The translations under genes and the position numbers were made by a program. The notes below the pieces were generated by a model. The model made no database searches. It was not told where the DNA came from and saw only the letters and a program-made list of their open reading frames with translations. Positions 1 to 13,137 of a stretch of DNA of 64,000 nt are shown here, in pieces; the first letter of the stretch is position 1; each line of letters opens with the position of its first letter. Origin of the DNA: Brugia malayi (taxonomy: Eukaryota; Nematoda; Chromadorea; Rhabditida; Onchocercidae); the NCBI RefSeq assembly GCF_000002995.4, contig NW_025062479.1:23122721-23186720 (forward strand). Reading direction: 5' to 3'.

Positions 1-574
1 TGTGATCCAATGAATTTTTTTTTTTTTTTTTTGTCCATTTGTCCATTTTCCATAATAAACCAACATTTTATGGCAAAGAATTTTCAAAGTCTAAAATATC
101 CTTCTATTATCATTTTGCTATTTATTTGTTTTCATTTTCGTCTTTGATGTTATAATTGTAAACATTGTAAACATAATTGTAAACAAATTATGTATCAATG
201 ATTGGTTTAGCTAAGAATAAATATATTTTTAATATAAAATTTGATTAACATAATATGAAATATGCTGACAATTAACAAAATAAACATAAAAATTATTATC
301 TTCATCAAGTATTACCTAAAAAAAAAAACAAAAAAAAAAATTCTAATATCTATCTAATAATTATTCAAACAATTGATAACAATGATAAGAAAATTTAACA
401 ATGATTGAATTGAATTCAAAATTAATTTTCATTATGTTAATCAAATGATTACACTGTTTGAAATTTATTATCATATAATGATCAATAAAAAGATAAATTT
501 GATAAGAAACATAAAAACATATGCTGAATTTATCAACAGTTATAAGCAGTCTTATCACATACGGACAGGTTAAT
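1..574. other. Intergenic, no gene seen
   Basis: This is AT-rich DNA downstream of the DHHC palmitoyltransferase gene. It has poly-A/T runs and no reading frame with coding character. It should contain the 3' UTR and poly-A site of that gene, but I cannot pinpoint the cleavage site. Confidence 0.6.
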
Positions 575-3500
575 TCAGAATTGATACTGATAATTCTTGT
601 CCGGTTCATCTTCTCGACATACACTATATCGAATCTCAGTACATGCTGCTGATCGTTCCGAATAACAAATGGGAAAGTGTATTCCGTCTCCTACATGAGA
701 ATCTACCGGAAATGCCCATAAACCCCAACCGAATACAGCCCGTAAATTACGATATATTCCCATATTATAATCAGCATTTGAATCCCCACTGAAATATTTA
801 TTCAATTCTAATTTTAATTTATAAATTTTAAGCTAAGCTCAAATTTTTCATCTGATAGATAATGAGTTTATCATAAAATTTATATTTTCGGAAAATAAAT
901 TCAGGAAAAAGAAATGAAAAAAAAAAAAGCCAAAATTGAAATAATCACTGACTTCTAAGTATTACTAAAAGATCAGAAATTTTTGATTCATTTTTCGCAA
1001 TTGTCAAAAAATTGTGAACCCTTTTCATAACACTTTTAACTTTTTTGATCTTTTTTTCATGATTTGCTTATAAACTATTTTTTACTAAATTATTTTTTAA
1101 ATTTAAATTTCTGTTTATTACTGCTAAGAATAAAAATTTGTATTTTGCAAAAAATAAATAAGTTAAAATTGAATTAATGAACGTATATGCTATAGATAGA
1201 ATAATATAATTAATTTATAATTTTCATTTAAAATTTAATTAATTGTTGGTAATTTTGATGCAAAATATATACTATCTCTTACCAAATTATTTTTTTTTTA
1301 AATTTAAATTTTTTGCTTATTACTACTAGGAATAAAATTTGTAAAATTAAAATTTTACACTTTATTTTCATTTTTTTTTTTTTTTACTAAAATATCAAAA
1401 TTTTGATAAGTTTGAGGAATGAAATTTGAAATAGATTACAAAATTACCGAATATTTGGTGGTTTTGCTTGCTCGCAGGTGGTTTCATTAAGTGTTGCAAG
1501 TCGTATATGATAAATGAGAAGCTCACCAAGTGGATAATAACCAAAAATAGCAAATAAAATGACACATAAAAAAACACAAATAAAATTAACAATTTGTTCG
1601 GTCCATTGTTGTCGTATAAAATAACGAATAATACATTCTATACTTGTTAACAAAGCCCTAAAAAAAGAGAAACAAAATTTTCCTTTCAATTTAAATTTTT
1701 TAACAAAAAAAATTTTTGCAATTTGTTAAAACAAAGGTATGAATTTCAATACACAAATCCAAAAATTAAAAATAAAAGCAAAAGCAAAAGCAAAAAGAAA
1801 AAATATATTAGCAATTAATTGATGGTTCATTTCTTCACAGAAAACTTTTAAAATATTACATTTTTTTTAATTTAAAATATTGCATTTGTAATTAAAATAA
1901 TTTAAAATGCTACATTTGCAATTTAAGATATTACATTTTTAATTTGAATTATTTATTGCATTTGTAATTGAAATAGTTTAAAACACTACATTCGCGATTT
2001 AAAATATATTTTTAATTTAAAATATTGCGTTTGTAGCAAAAATAATTTAAAATACTATATTTGCAACTTAAAATATCATATTTTTAATCTAAAATATTAC
2101 ATTTTTAATTTGAATTACTTACTGCATTTGTAATTAAAATAATTTAAAACACTACATTTGCAATTTAAAATATAACATCGTTAATTAAAAAAATTACATT
2201 TGTAATTAAAATAATTTAAAACACTACATTTGCAATTTAAAATATAACATTGTTAATTAAAAAAATTGCATTTGTAATTAAAATAATTTAAAACACTACA
2301 TTTGCAATTTAAAATATTGCATTTCTAATTTAATATATTGCAATTGTTTAAAAAAAAAAGCTTTAAATGTTACATTTACAATTTAGAATATTACAGTTTT
2401 AATCTAAAAAATTGTATTTGTAATTCAAATAATTTAAAATGTTACATTTATAATTAAAATATTACATTTGTAAATTTAAAATATCACTCTTCTCATCAAT
2501 ATATCATATTACTTTCAAAAAAAATTTTTTTTTTTTTACTTTTTTTTTGTAGTACTAAAAAAATATTGAAATAATTAATAATGAATTTAAAAAAAAAGAG
2601 AAAGAGAAATGACAAACCAAGCTAACAAAATACAACTGTAAATAAGATAAAGCATAAAATATTTGTAATTATTAAATGAGACACATTTATTAATCCATGG
2701 ACAATGATGATCATACTTGACGACACAGAAACCACAGGATGAGCAATGGTGACATCGATCAGGTTTGATAAGTGAACATTGATAGCAGTATCTTAGCAAA
2801 TTAGAAAAAAAAAAAAAATTCAAAAATAAAATTTTGCATTCTTTCTTTTCTTTTTTTTTTTTTTTTCTTCTTCCAACACTCTACTTTTAACATATTTTAT
2901 AAAATTTGTAAAATTTTTAAAAAGTTTTCTTTTCTTGCAAAATTTTTAAAATTTAAACATATCATTGAAATCATTTATTAATAATAATTATGATTATTAC
3001 AGAAAAAAATTATACGCACTAATAATTTCTAATAATACGCTCTAATAATACAATAATTTCATCATTTATCATATAATTTTAAAATATTTTTCAAAAAACT
3101 TTTTTTTTTTTTACTTTTTAAAATAAAGAAAAAAGCCAGTGAATAGGTAACAATGTTTTTCAATCATTTTTTTTAAAAAATTTTTTTGTAATACTTTGAA
3201 TTAGATATATTTTAATTACTTTGTTAATTAATGAAATTTTTTCAAATTTCAAATATTTAAAGTTTGTTTTTTTTTTTTGTTTAGTTTTTTAAAAAGTAAA
3301 CAAAAAAAGAAAGAAAGCATAGAAATGAAAAAATACCTTAAACGATTGTAATTGTCCACCTCAACAAAACGTAATCCTTTATTTTCAGCAAAATTATTCA
3401 GTATATCAGATTGATTTTGCATCTGTTCTTTGGTTGATGTATCCGGAAGATATCGATCCTCTTTGAATGGTGTCACTGCTTTTATCTTATCATCTGTCTC

Positions 3501-4718
3501 CTTATCAGTCTTAATGTATTCATTTCAAGTATTTCAAGGACTAATTCAATTAAATGAATTATTTAATAAAAATTGAATAAAAAGTTTTTGCTCTTTTAAT
3601 TAAAAAGAAAAATATACATTTAAAAATGCGAAATTGTCAATAATTTATTAATTAAAATTTTATCCTTTTCAAAATGCAGAAAAAAAGAAAGAAAAAAGAG
3701 TTTTGCAATTTTTTGTTTTTTTTATAATTTGTAATTTTTATAAAAATAATTATAATTTGTAATTTTTTTTTTCAAAACTAGTAATTAAAATTTAAACTAT
3801 TACAGGTGTTAGATAAATTATCAAATTAAAAAAATTTTTTTTTTCCCAATCAAATTGAATTTAATTTTTTTTTTTATTTAATATAAAATTATGTAATTAA
3901 GAGAGACATAAAAAATTTTTTTAAATCAATTCCAGTAATAATATGAGTACATACAAAGTACTGAATAGGTACTCGAGCAGTTGGTGTGACAATTGACATT
4001 ACAAGAGACCAAAGCATCATAAAGAGAATTACATTGAAAACAATTAAATAAATTGTAATTTGAATTCGATTTGTTAAGAATTGAAAACAGGTAATCCAGG
4101 TATACACATAGTATCTGAAATAATTATTTCAATTCAAATTTAATTTAAACTCAATTTTTGAAATTGTCTTTTTTGAATAATTTTGATAAAAAAAAAAATT
4201 TCAAAAGTTTTCTTCAGTCATCTATTAGTCTCTCCTCTCTCTCTCTCTTCTTTCTCTCTCCCTCTGTTGCAACGAATACATTTTTTTTTCTGTAGTAAAT
4301 ATTTTAATTAGAATTAAAAAATTATTATGTGTAATCTTATGAATTCAAGTATTTTTAATTTTAAAAAATTTTTTGAGAAAAATTTAAAGACGAAAAATGA
4401 GTTAAAAAAAAATTATTAAAAAAGCATTTTGTTTTGTTTTTCTAAATTAGTTTAAGAAAAAATTAGTTTCGTTTCAATTTCATTTTTTAATTCATCCAAA
4501 ATTTTTAAACAAATGTCATTTATTCAAATGATTTTTTTTTTTTCTTTTTATTTTTTTATTTATTTTTTTTGTTTGAAAGAAAAATTATACGAATAAATGA
4601 AAATGAGAAGTTGCATGAGAAGAAGCGCATTTAAAGCTAAATTTAAAAAGAATCCTCGAAATGGATGCTTTTTACGATAGTTTCGCACAAACACATAAAT
4701 TTTAGAGTACCACGACAT
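575..4718 (-). CDS. DHHC-type protein S-palmitoyltransferase
   Basis: Six exons: 4591..4718, 3955..4114, 3337..3509, 2618..2791, 1448..1657, 575..788; all junctions keep frame and give 352 residues. The family transfers palmitate from acyl-CoA to protein cysteines on Golgi, ER or plasma membranes. Seen: two N-terminal membrane segments, then the Cys-rich domain (RYCYQCSLIKPDRCHHC, about residues 154-170) with DHHC at about 181-184, Cys184 being the acyl-accepting nucleophile. Two more membrane helices follow, then the TTxE motif (as TTCE) and a C-terminal part with FGWG...GDGIHFP. The four-helix layout and tail resemble the ZDHHC2/15/20 branch. The ATG at 4718 is the first in-frame Met; an earlier non-coding exon is possible. 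Introns are AT-rich, and intron 4 carries repeats. Substrates cannot be told from sequence. Confidence 0.9.
1850..2475. repeat. Imperfect AT-rich tandem repeats in a DHHC-gene intron
   Basis: Diverged copies of a phrase resembling ACTACATTTGCAATTTAAAAT recur throughout. The clearest three copies, near 2150, 2222 and 2293, are about 71 bp apart. The array lies wholly in the intron between exons 4 and 5, so it does not touch coding sequence. Confidence 0.7.
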
Positions 4719-6114
4719 CACTAAAATCTAAAAATAAAACTTTTTAAAATTTATTTTTTACAAAGAAATTTTTAAAATATTAAAAATAAAATCAAATTAC
4801 TTTTTTTATTTAGCAAAATTAAAGCTATTTAAAACAAATAAATAAAATAAACTTTTTTTTTTTTGCTGTACACAAAAAATTTTAATTACAAACTATAAAA
4901 AAAAAATAAATAAAAATAAAAATTGAATAAAATATAAAAGAATTTGATAAAAAAAAAAAAAAAAAAAAAAAAAAAAGATTAGAAGCAAACATTTGTTTCT
5001 GATGATGGAGCAAAATTAAACACACTGTCAAAAATGATAACTGACTAAACAATGAACTTTGAAATTCATAAAATTTTATTTTTAAAAAAATAATTTTTAA
5101 TTCAAATCAATCATGCAAATTTGTTTACAATCATTTGCAAATGAATTTAGTAATGAGCTGCTAAATGTTTCAGAAGTTTTTTGATTGTTAAAATGCTTAA
5201 AAATTAAAATTAAAAAAAAAAATCTAAATCTAATAAAGAGATTTGTTAAAAATTGTTAAAACAATTTGCAATTAACAATAGTAAATTTTGATAATTTAAT
5301 AGTTAAATTTTGATTTATATAATTTTTTGTTAAATTATTCATTCATAATTTATTAAAGCATTTAATGATAATTTAATTATACTTAATTTATTGAATAGTT
5401 CAATTAATAATAACACTGTAATAAAACAATTACAACAACTATAAAATTAAAATTATAGATATCTTAATTTTTAGATTACAATAATAAAAACAGTAATTTA
5501 ATTATGCCAAATTATTCATTAGAATATGTTTATTTCATTTCATTGTAATTATTTATTCTAAATTCTTTTATTATTATTATTAATTGATTTTAGGATAAGA
5601 TATATATATATTTTTCCATTTTTTTTTTTCATTTACATATATGATTGCACCTAAAATTTTCTGCAATGTAATTTGTCCAGCAAAATTTCCAGTAAAATTT
5701 TGCCAAATAGTTAATTTAAACTTTTTTTTTTTAAAAAATGAATTTAATCAGTTAACATGATAACTTATCCTAAAATCAATTAATCAACTAATTTTAGGAT
5801 AACATTATTAACTAAATAAAAATTATTTGAAAAATTTACCTAAATTCCATAAATGATAATTTTGTCATTTATTTCATCAATTTAATAAATAATTGTTAGC
5901 AGCAGAATAAAACAAAGTATCATTTATTGATGAAAAAGTTTTTATTAATAAAGTCAATTGTTCATTTTATAGTTATTTAAAAAAGAAATAAATGAATTGT
6001 TTGTAATTAATATAATTTTTTTTTTCTTTTTAAATTAAAATTCTATCAATTTTAAAACTTTTATCAAATCATATAGCAAAACATTTATCACAACATTTTT
6101 CATAGCAATTAAAA
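4719..6114. other. Intergenic between DHHC gene and acyl-CoA synthetase gene
   Basis: This is AT-rich DNA between two genes on the minus strand. It includes a long poly-A run at about 4949-4976 and no coding-like frame. It should hold the promoter or 5' UTR of the DHHC gene and the 3' UTR of the synthetase gene. Confidence 0.6.
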
Positions 6115-9100
6115 TTAAAATTCAATATTTAGTAAGTCTTTTCGTGATAGTTTACCATTTGGCGTTTTTGGTAATTCAGGTACTATTTGTATGCCACCAC
6201 GTAGTTGCTTGTATGGCGCTACTCGATCTGTAATAGCAAAATTTAAATTTTAAATTTAATAAAATTAATTAATGATTGAAATTAATTAATTAAAAAAATA
6301 AAACTTCTCGACATTAAATATTAACAATTTCTATATCTTAGATTAACTAAATAAGATAAAATTGCGTGATAATAATATACAAAGAATATATATTTTAATG
6401 TTTAAGATAAAATAAAGTTGAAAAAGAAAGTAAAATTTAATCGAATGCTAAAAATTCTATAAATTTTGTAACAATTAACTAGTAATAACAAAATTTTATT
6501 TTTAGATTAAATGAAAATTAATTAATTAATTAAAATAATAAATTGAAATTAATTAATTAAAAAAAAATAAAGTTGTGGAAAATCTCGACATTAAATATCA
6601 ACAATTTCTGTATTTTAGGTAAACTAAATACGATAAAATTGTGTGATAATCATATATAAAGATTAAATATTCTAATGTTTAAGGTAAAATAAAATTTTAA
6701 GTAAAATAAAGTTGAAAAAAAAAAAAAACAAAATTTAATCGAATGCTAAAAATTCTATAAATTTTGTAAAAATTAACTAAAATTTTTTTAATGCAATCGG
6801 ATATGTAGCAAAAAAAAAAAAAAGAAAGGCAAAAAATTAAACCAAATTTTAATTTTGTTGTATATTACAAAAATAAAATTAAATTTCACTATTTTTCCTC
6901 TATAAATTTTATGGTAAAATTTTAATTTTAAATTTAAAAAAAAAAAAAAAAAAAAGAAATTTCGAACCATTTACGTATTTGATAAGATCAGCAGATTGAA
7001 AGTTTGCTATTTCATCGTTCATTAGCACAACAAATGCTTTTGGAATCTGATAAATGTAAATGAATTAATTCATTTATGATTAAATTACATTTTTAAAACT
7101 TTTTTATAATTTAATATTTATGCACTAAAATAATAGCAAAATAAATATATATTGAAATTTGCATTGAAATTTCAACTGTTATTCATTTTTTTTTTTCTTT
7201 TATCTTCAATTCAAATTTAGAACATTTTAAAGTTTTAGTTTTACCTTGAAAAAAAAAAGTGTTTTAAATTTTTAAACTAAATAAATAAATAAAAATTAAA
7301 TTTTTAACAGGAATACCAAAACAGAAATACCTGTACATACCTGTCCATGATCCATATCCGGTATACCTACAATAGCTGCATCACGGACACACTTGTGACA
7401 TTTTAAAATATCCTCCTAAAAAACAATTTATCATTCTTTTCTTTTTTTAATTTTATTAAAACATAATATTAAATTTCAAAAAAAAAAATATTATTTAAAA
7501 ATAGATCAAAATAAAAATTGTAAACAAAATAGAACGAACCAATTCAGTTGGTGATACTTGCATACCATTCACCTTAATTAAATCTTTCTTTCGATCAACA
7601 ACAAAATAAAAATTGTTCGAATCAAAATACATTATATCACCTAAAATACATTGCAATATTTTATTAGCATTTAAAAAAAAAAATTCAAATCTACTAAATT
7701 TTCGAAGTTAAAATATAGACAAAATTAATGCTTCATCATTTAATTTAATCTAATACATTTATGAAATGTTCAACTAATCGCTTATAATAATGCTTGCATT
7801 TTATTTCCAGTACTTCAAATTTTATTTCTTACTTATTCAATTTCAATTAATTAAAATTAATTCAAATCAAAAATTTATAAAAGAAAAAAAAAATCAATTA
7901 AATTAATTCAAATCAAAAATTTATAAAAGAAAGAACTAAATTACCTGTATGCAACCACCTGTTGCTATCAATAACTTTTTTGGTTTCTTCAATATCATTC
8001 AAATAACCTTTCATAATTGCTTCTGATCGTAGCAAAAGTTCACCACATTTCCATGGTTCCTTTTGCACTGCACCACTTTCTTCATCAATTAACTGTAATT
8101 AAAATTCAAATAATTTCCTAGCTTACAAATTTGTTGTTAAATTATGAATAAATAATTTAATAATTTTAATAACTTCAATAATTAAGTTTTAATCAACATT
8201 TAATTAGCAAAATTAATTAAATTTTAATTTGTGACGGTTTTAATTCACTGAAAATTATCCTAATTATTAAAGTTAAAAAATATCTTAATTATTTCTTAAT
8301 CACTGAAAAATATCTTAATTATTAAAGTTAAAAAATATCTTAATTATTTCTTAATCATTGAAAAATATCTTAATTATTAAAGTTAAAAAATATCTTAATT
8401 ATTTCTTAATCATTGAAAAATATCTTAATTATTTCTTAATCATTGAAAAATATCTTAATATTATTAACACACACAAACAATCCGTTACCATAGCTTCAAA
8501 ACCGGGTAATAGTTTCCCGCAACTTCCCAAATAACTATCATCATCGTTTGGCATATTTAGTGGTGTTATATGACTTAGAACTACTACCTCTGTCATACCA
8601 TAACCTGAAAATAAAACGTAATAATTTTCAAGCAAAAATAAAAAACACTGATAAAAATGATCAAGAATTATGATAAAAATGATAATATTAACCAATGTAA
8701 TTTGTGATATGTATGATAATTTTAGTTAAAATCAATTAATTAGCATTTATAATTGTCAGTTATAATTGTAGATGATTATTATGTATTGATAAGATTGATA
8801 AGATTAAAACTAAAACTGAAAAACGGATTTAATTCCATTTCTTTTTTTCCCTGTTTTTCATTTTATAACTAATTTCTAGTTATATTTTTTGCTAAAATAA
8901 TCCAAGAAAGCGATTATTTGAAATGAGAAAAAAAGTTTTTTTATTTTCTTTGAAAGTCATTGCAATCCGTTTAAATTCCGGAATAAGCATCCAGAAATAA
9001 AATACCTTGAATTAGATTAATTACATGAGGGAATTTATGCAGAAAACGTTTGCTTAGCTCTTTACCCAGCGGAGCACTACCACATAAAACGGTTTTTAGT

Positions 9101-12100
9101 GATGATAAATTCCAACGATTAATTTGAATTTCATCTTGACAAAGATTTTCCAGTATTGCTGGTACCAAATTTAATGTATCAATCTAAAATATAATTAATC
9201 AAATAATTAAATTCAAAAAATTGAAAAAGAAAATGAAAAAAAATGGATTATTTTGATATGCTAATAAATGTAATTTTAGTAAAGAGTAAAAGTTAATTTA
9301 CTTGAAAAGTTAGGTATAAAAAAAAAAAATGGGTATTCAAAATTAAAAGTTAAATTATTGAATTACAATTTCAAATATTTAAGTTGAGAAAATAGCTGAT
9401 TCTATTCAACAAAATTTATGAAAACCTTTGAAAATTTAATTTTGGAATAAAGTTACTTTAAAAAAAAAAAAAAAAGCTTAAGTATTACTTTATATTTTTC
9501 AATACAATTTAGCAGTACTGCCGGATGAAAATGTTCCATTATAATTGTTTGATGTCCTTCCAGTAGACAATAACATAATGCCCAGAATCCGGAACCATGA
9601 TAAAATGGTAATGTGCCAATTGTTATACGTCGATGACTTCCTGATAGCTTATCAAATAAAGCCCTAAAAATGAGAAATTACTTTGCTAGAAAGTATTCTC
9701 GAAAAAAAAAAGAATGAAAGAAATAATCAATATATTAAATAAATTTTTGTTTCAAAAATTCACAAAAATACCTCCACAGTAAAGTAATTTTTCATTTCAT
9801 TTTCTTTAAATTAAAAAAGTATGGAAAAAATGAGAAAATGAAAATTAAGAATAATTTAATGAATATTTCATTCATTTTGAATAAACTAATAATAATTAAG
9901 AATAATTTGATGAATATTTCATTCATTTTGAATAAATTAATAAAATTTAAACTTAAAAAAAAATAGGAATATGAGAACGAGAAGAAATTATTGATAAAAA
10001 TAAAAAATCAAAAGTATATTTTGTAGGAAAAATATTTCGATTTATTACTTATTGCTAAATGAAATATTATTAACTTACTGTTTAAGAATAGCAGTTGAAA
10101 TATTAAAATTACGATGAGTTAATTGAACACATTTGAATGAATTAGTTGTGCCACTACTAAAAGGTGTTAGTAGGATATCATCCAAAGTGATATCATTTTC
10201 ATTGCATTCAATTAAATTTTCCATCCATTCTTTGATTAAATAATTAAAATCTTTTCCAAATTGAGTATAATGTTTGTCCAAAATTATTAACTGCAATTAT
10301 TTGTATTGAAAAAAAAAACAAATATAATCAATTAATTAATTAAAATCTTTTCCAAATTCAGTAAAATGCTTGTCCAAAATTATTAACTGCAATTATTTGT
10401 ATTGAAAAAATAAGAAAATAACAAATATAATTAATTAATTAATTAAAATCTTTTCCAAATTGGGTATAATTCTTGTCCAAAATTATTAACTGCAATTATT
10501 TGTATTGAAAAAAAAAAAAAACAAATATAATCAATTAATTAATTAAAATCTTTTCCAAATTCAGTAAAATGCTTGTCCAAAATTATTAACTGCAATTATT
10601 TGTATTGAAAAAATAAGAAAATAACAAATATAATTAATTAATTAATTAAAATCTTTTCCAAATTGAGTAAAATGTTTGTCCAAAATTATTAACTGCAATT
10701 ATTTGTATTGAAAAAAAAACAAATATAATTAATTAATAAATTAAAATCTTTTCCAAATTCAGTAAAATGCTTGTCCAAAATTATTAACTGCAATTATTTA
10801 TATTGAAAAAAAAAAAGAAAATAACAAATACGATTAATTTATAAACAAATTTGTTTGTAATTATATGATTAATTTTAACAAAAAGAATTTAACAAATAAT
10901 TATTAAAAATTTTTCATATTTAACAAATATGTACTGAAAATTTTTTATAGCTTAACGAAATTTAATAAATATTTATTGATATTTTTTTTATAGCTTAACA
11001 GAATTTAATAAATATTTGTTGAAAATTTACATATTTAACAGAATTTAACAAATATTTATTGATATTTTTTTTATAGCTTAACAGAATTTAATAAATATTT
11101 ATCGAAGATTTACATAGCTTTTTTTTCCAATATTAGATATCATCTTTTTAATGAATATTTGTAATTGTTGACTGCATATGAAATAACTGATTAAACAGTT
11201 AATAGTTTCGTTTATTTAACTTTAATAGTGATAAGGTAATGTGCATTTTGTATGAAATGTAATTAAAATTTTTATAATTAATTAATTATAAATAAAATTT
11301 TTGCAAAAAAAAAAAAAAAAAATTTGATATAATGAAAAAGAAATTTGAAATTATTTTATAATTCATGAAGCACACCAAGCATAGTCTTATTAATTTTGTT
11401 TAATAAATTAAATTCTCTTTAAAGTTCTATCTTTCTTTTTTTTTTTTTTTTTAATCAAAATAATCAAATTTTATTATAAAATGAAAAAAAAAAAGAGAAG
11501 TAAACCTCGCATTGTGATGCAAAATTGATAGCAATATGATAGTTATGAGATGATACAATCAAATATTTAGCATTTGTTAATTTCAGAGCTTTTTCAAGTT
11601 CATCTAGAATTAATATTACAAATAAAGTAAAATAATATTTTTATTTTAATGATATATTTTAAATTATTTTGAAAAATTCTATCCGATATTAGCTACAATT
11701 TCTTCGTTTTCTCAAGCTTAATTAATATTATTTATGAAAATGAAAAAAAAAAAAAAAAAAAAGAAAAGAAATGTCACATTTCATTTTTCCAAAAATCATA
11801 TATCATTTATTTTAATTTATTAACTATATTTTAAAAAATTACAATTTCTATTACATTTTACTTTTAAATGTTAATTAGCTTAATTTTTTTTTTCTTTCTA
11901 AGAAATTACAAGATTATGGAAAAGTATGTGAAATATTTCAAAAATGTTACACTGGGTGGATTCCGGATGAATTCCTGATATTGAGCAACCGATTAATGCA
12001 CTACCCAAAAAGATAATTGGATACTGATAACAATTTTCCAAGCAAACAATCACTATATCACCTTTTTTTGCACCCAATTGTTTGAGATTATTAGCAAAAT

Positions 12101-12685
12101 TGTAAGATTTATTTCGTAGCTGATCAAATGTCAAATTATCACCAGTACGTAAATCTGTCTGTAAATAATTTTTGTTTTATAATTATAACAAAATTTTTTA
12201 TTTCATATCTTTTCAACATTTTTTCACTCTTTCAATCTTAATTTTTAACATTTCATTTCAATTAGCATTAGTAGAATTGACGTAAGAAGAATTATCTATA
12301 TCCTAGAATATATTAAAGTTGAAAATTTGCAAAATTATGTATAAATTTAGACTAGATTAGTTTAAAAAAAAATTTTTTTTTTTTTTTTCAGAAGATTAGT
12401 TTTTGAATTTCTTTTGAATTTTATATAAAATTTACAAAATCACCTGTACATGCATTTCATGTATCGATTTAACTTCAAAATGTACAAGTTTAAATAGCAA
12501 TAATAAAAATAAACACTACGTTACTTTCAGTAAATCGTAGTAAATTTTTAATTTTAAGGTAAATAGTAAATTTTAAGGTAAAATTAGTAAGTTTAAGTAA
12601 TACATACCAATGCTATACTGTCACCATATTGCATGGCAAAATCGAGAATTTGCAAATGAAAAAGTTGATCACTAGCAGAGAGCAT
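6115..12685 (-). CDS. AMP-binding acyl-CoA synthetase / 4-coumarate-CoA-ligase-like enzyme
   Basis: Twelve exons: 12608..12685, 11951..12158, 11506..11603, 10079..10290, 9489..9663, 9006..9183, 8489..8604, 7945..8092, 7540..7640, 7341..7415, 6968..7046, 6115..6227; 526 residues. The ANL family adenylates a carboxylic acid with ATP and passes it to CoA. Seen: GYGMTE (about 316-321), WLHTGD (about 401-406), DRKKDLIKVNG (about 420) and the C-terminal PKTPNGKLSRKDL with the catalytic Lys. The P-loop (about 173-181) is unusual: SSGTTNSFK where relatives have SSGTTGxPK, followed by Cys instead of Gly. The protein ends in NIEF, so there is no peroxisomal SKL signal; cytosolic location is inferred. 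The substrate is unknown. Several introns carry tandem duplications, one copying the acceptor of exon 4. Confidence 0.9.
6255..6785. repeat. Direct duplication of about 280-300 bp in a synthetase intron
   Basis: The block starting near CTCGACATTAAAT at 6307 recurs from 6584. Its end marker TCGAATGCTAAAAATTC recurs at 6441 and 6739. The copies are diverged by point changes and small indels. The pair lies in the last intron (6228..6967) of the synthetase gene. Confidence 0.8.
8262..8460. repeat. 55-bp tandem repeat, about three copies, intronic
   Basis: The phrase ATTAAAGTTAAAAAATATC recurs at about 8266, 8321 and 8376, giving a 55-bp period, followed by partial copies. It lies in the intron between synthetase exons 7 and 8, next to the acceptor side of neither exon. 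Confidence 0.75.
9845..9945. repeat. Two-copy direct repeat, intronic
   Basis: A segment containing GAATATTTCATTCATTTTG occurs twice, close together, in the intron between synthetase exons 4 and 5. The copies are nearly identical. Confidence 0.65.
10228..10800 (-). repeat. Tandem copies of a splice acceptor plus exon start
   Basis: A unit of about 100 bp covering the 3' end of an intron, its AG acceptor and about the first 50 bases of synthetase exon 4 is present six times. The acceptor landmark CTGCAAT occurs at 10291 (the real exon), 10387, 10490, 10590, 10693 and 10788, spaced 96, 103, 100, 103 and 95 bp. Copies alternate between two subtypes, so the higher-order unit is about 200 bp. Each extra copy keeps the acceptor and an open start (LIILDKHFTEFGKDF) before running into stop codons. 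Confidence 0.9.
10915..11110. repeat. AT-rich tandem repeat, intronic
   Basis: The phrase TATAGCTTAAC(A/G)(G/A)AATTTAATAAATATTTATTG recurs three times in imperfect form between about 10945 and 11105. It lies in the same intron as the acceptor duplications, further upstream on the transcript. Confidence 0.65.
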
Positions 12686-13137
12686 TTACGTTTTTTGGAA
12701 ATGAGAAAAATATGGAACAGAAGGGATAAGATAATTGCAATAGGCTGTAATGATTGAGGCTAATTTTAAATTGCTAACCAAATTGCCATATTTTAGTGTT
12801 TATCAAATTTGATAATCAAATGATTACATTCATTTTTCATTTCTCGAAATTTTTAAAAATGAAAAAGACCTATATTTTTATATTTTGTCACTGTAAATTA
12901 TGACAAATAATTCTTGTATTGTTTTGATAAATTTTAAAATGTTACAAAAACATAGTTCTAGCTAAATACACAAGCATACATAAAACTACATCAAAAATTT
13001 GAGCTAAAAAAAAAAAAAAAAAAAAAGAAAAAGTGAAAAATTGTCATCTGAAATAAATCTTATTCATAATTTGAATCATAAAATTACAAACAATAAAGAG
13101 TATCAATCACTCAATGATATCATCATCATCATCATTT
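12686..13137. other. Short intergenic gap between CHRAC1-like and synthetase genes
   Basis: The 452-bp gap separates two genes on the minus strand and contains no coding-like frame. It holds a poly-A run near 13008-13026 and an ATG-repeat stretch just after the CHRAC1-like stop codon. The spacing would allow co-transcription, which the sequence does not prove. Confidence 0.6.
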
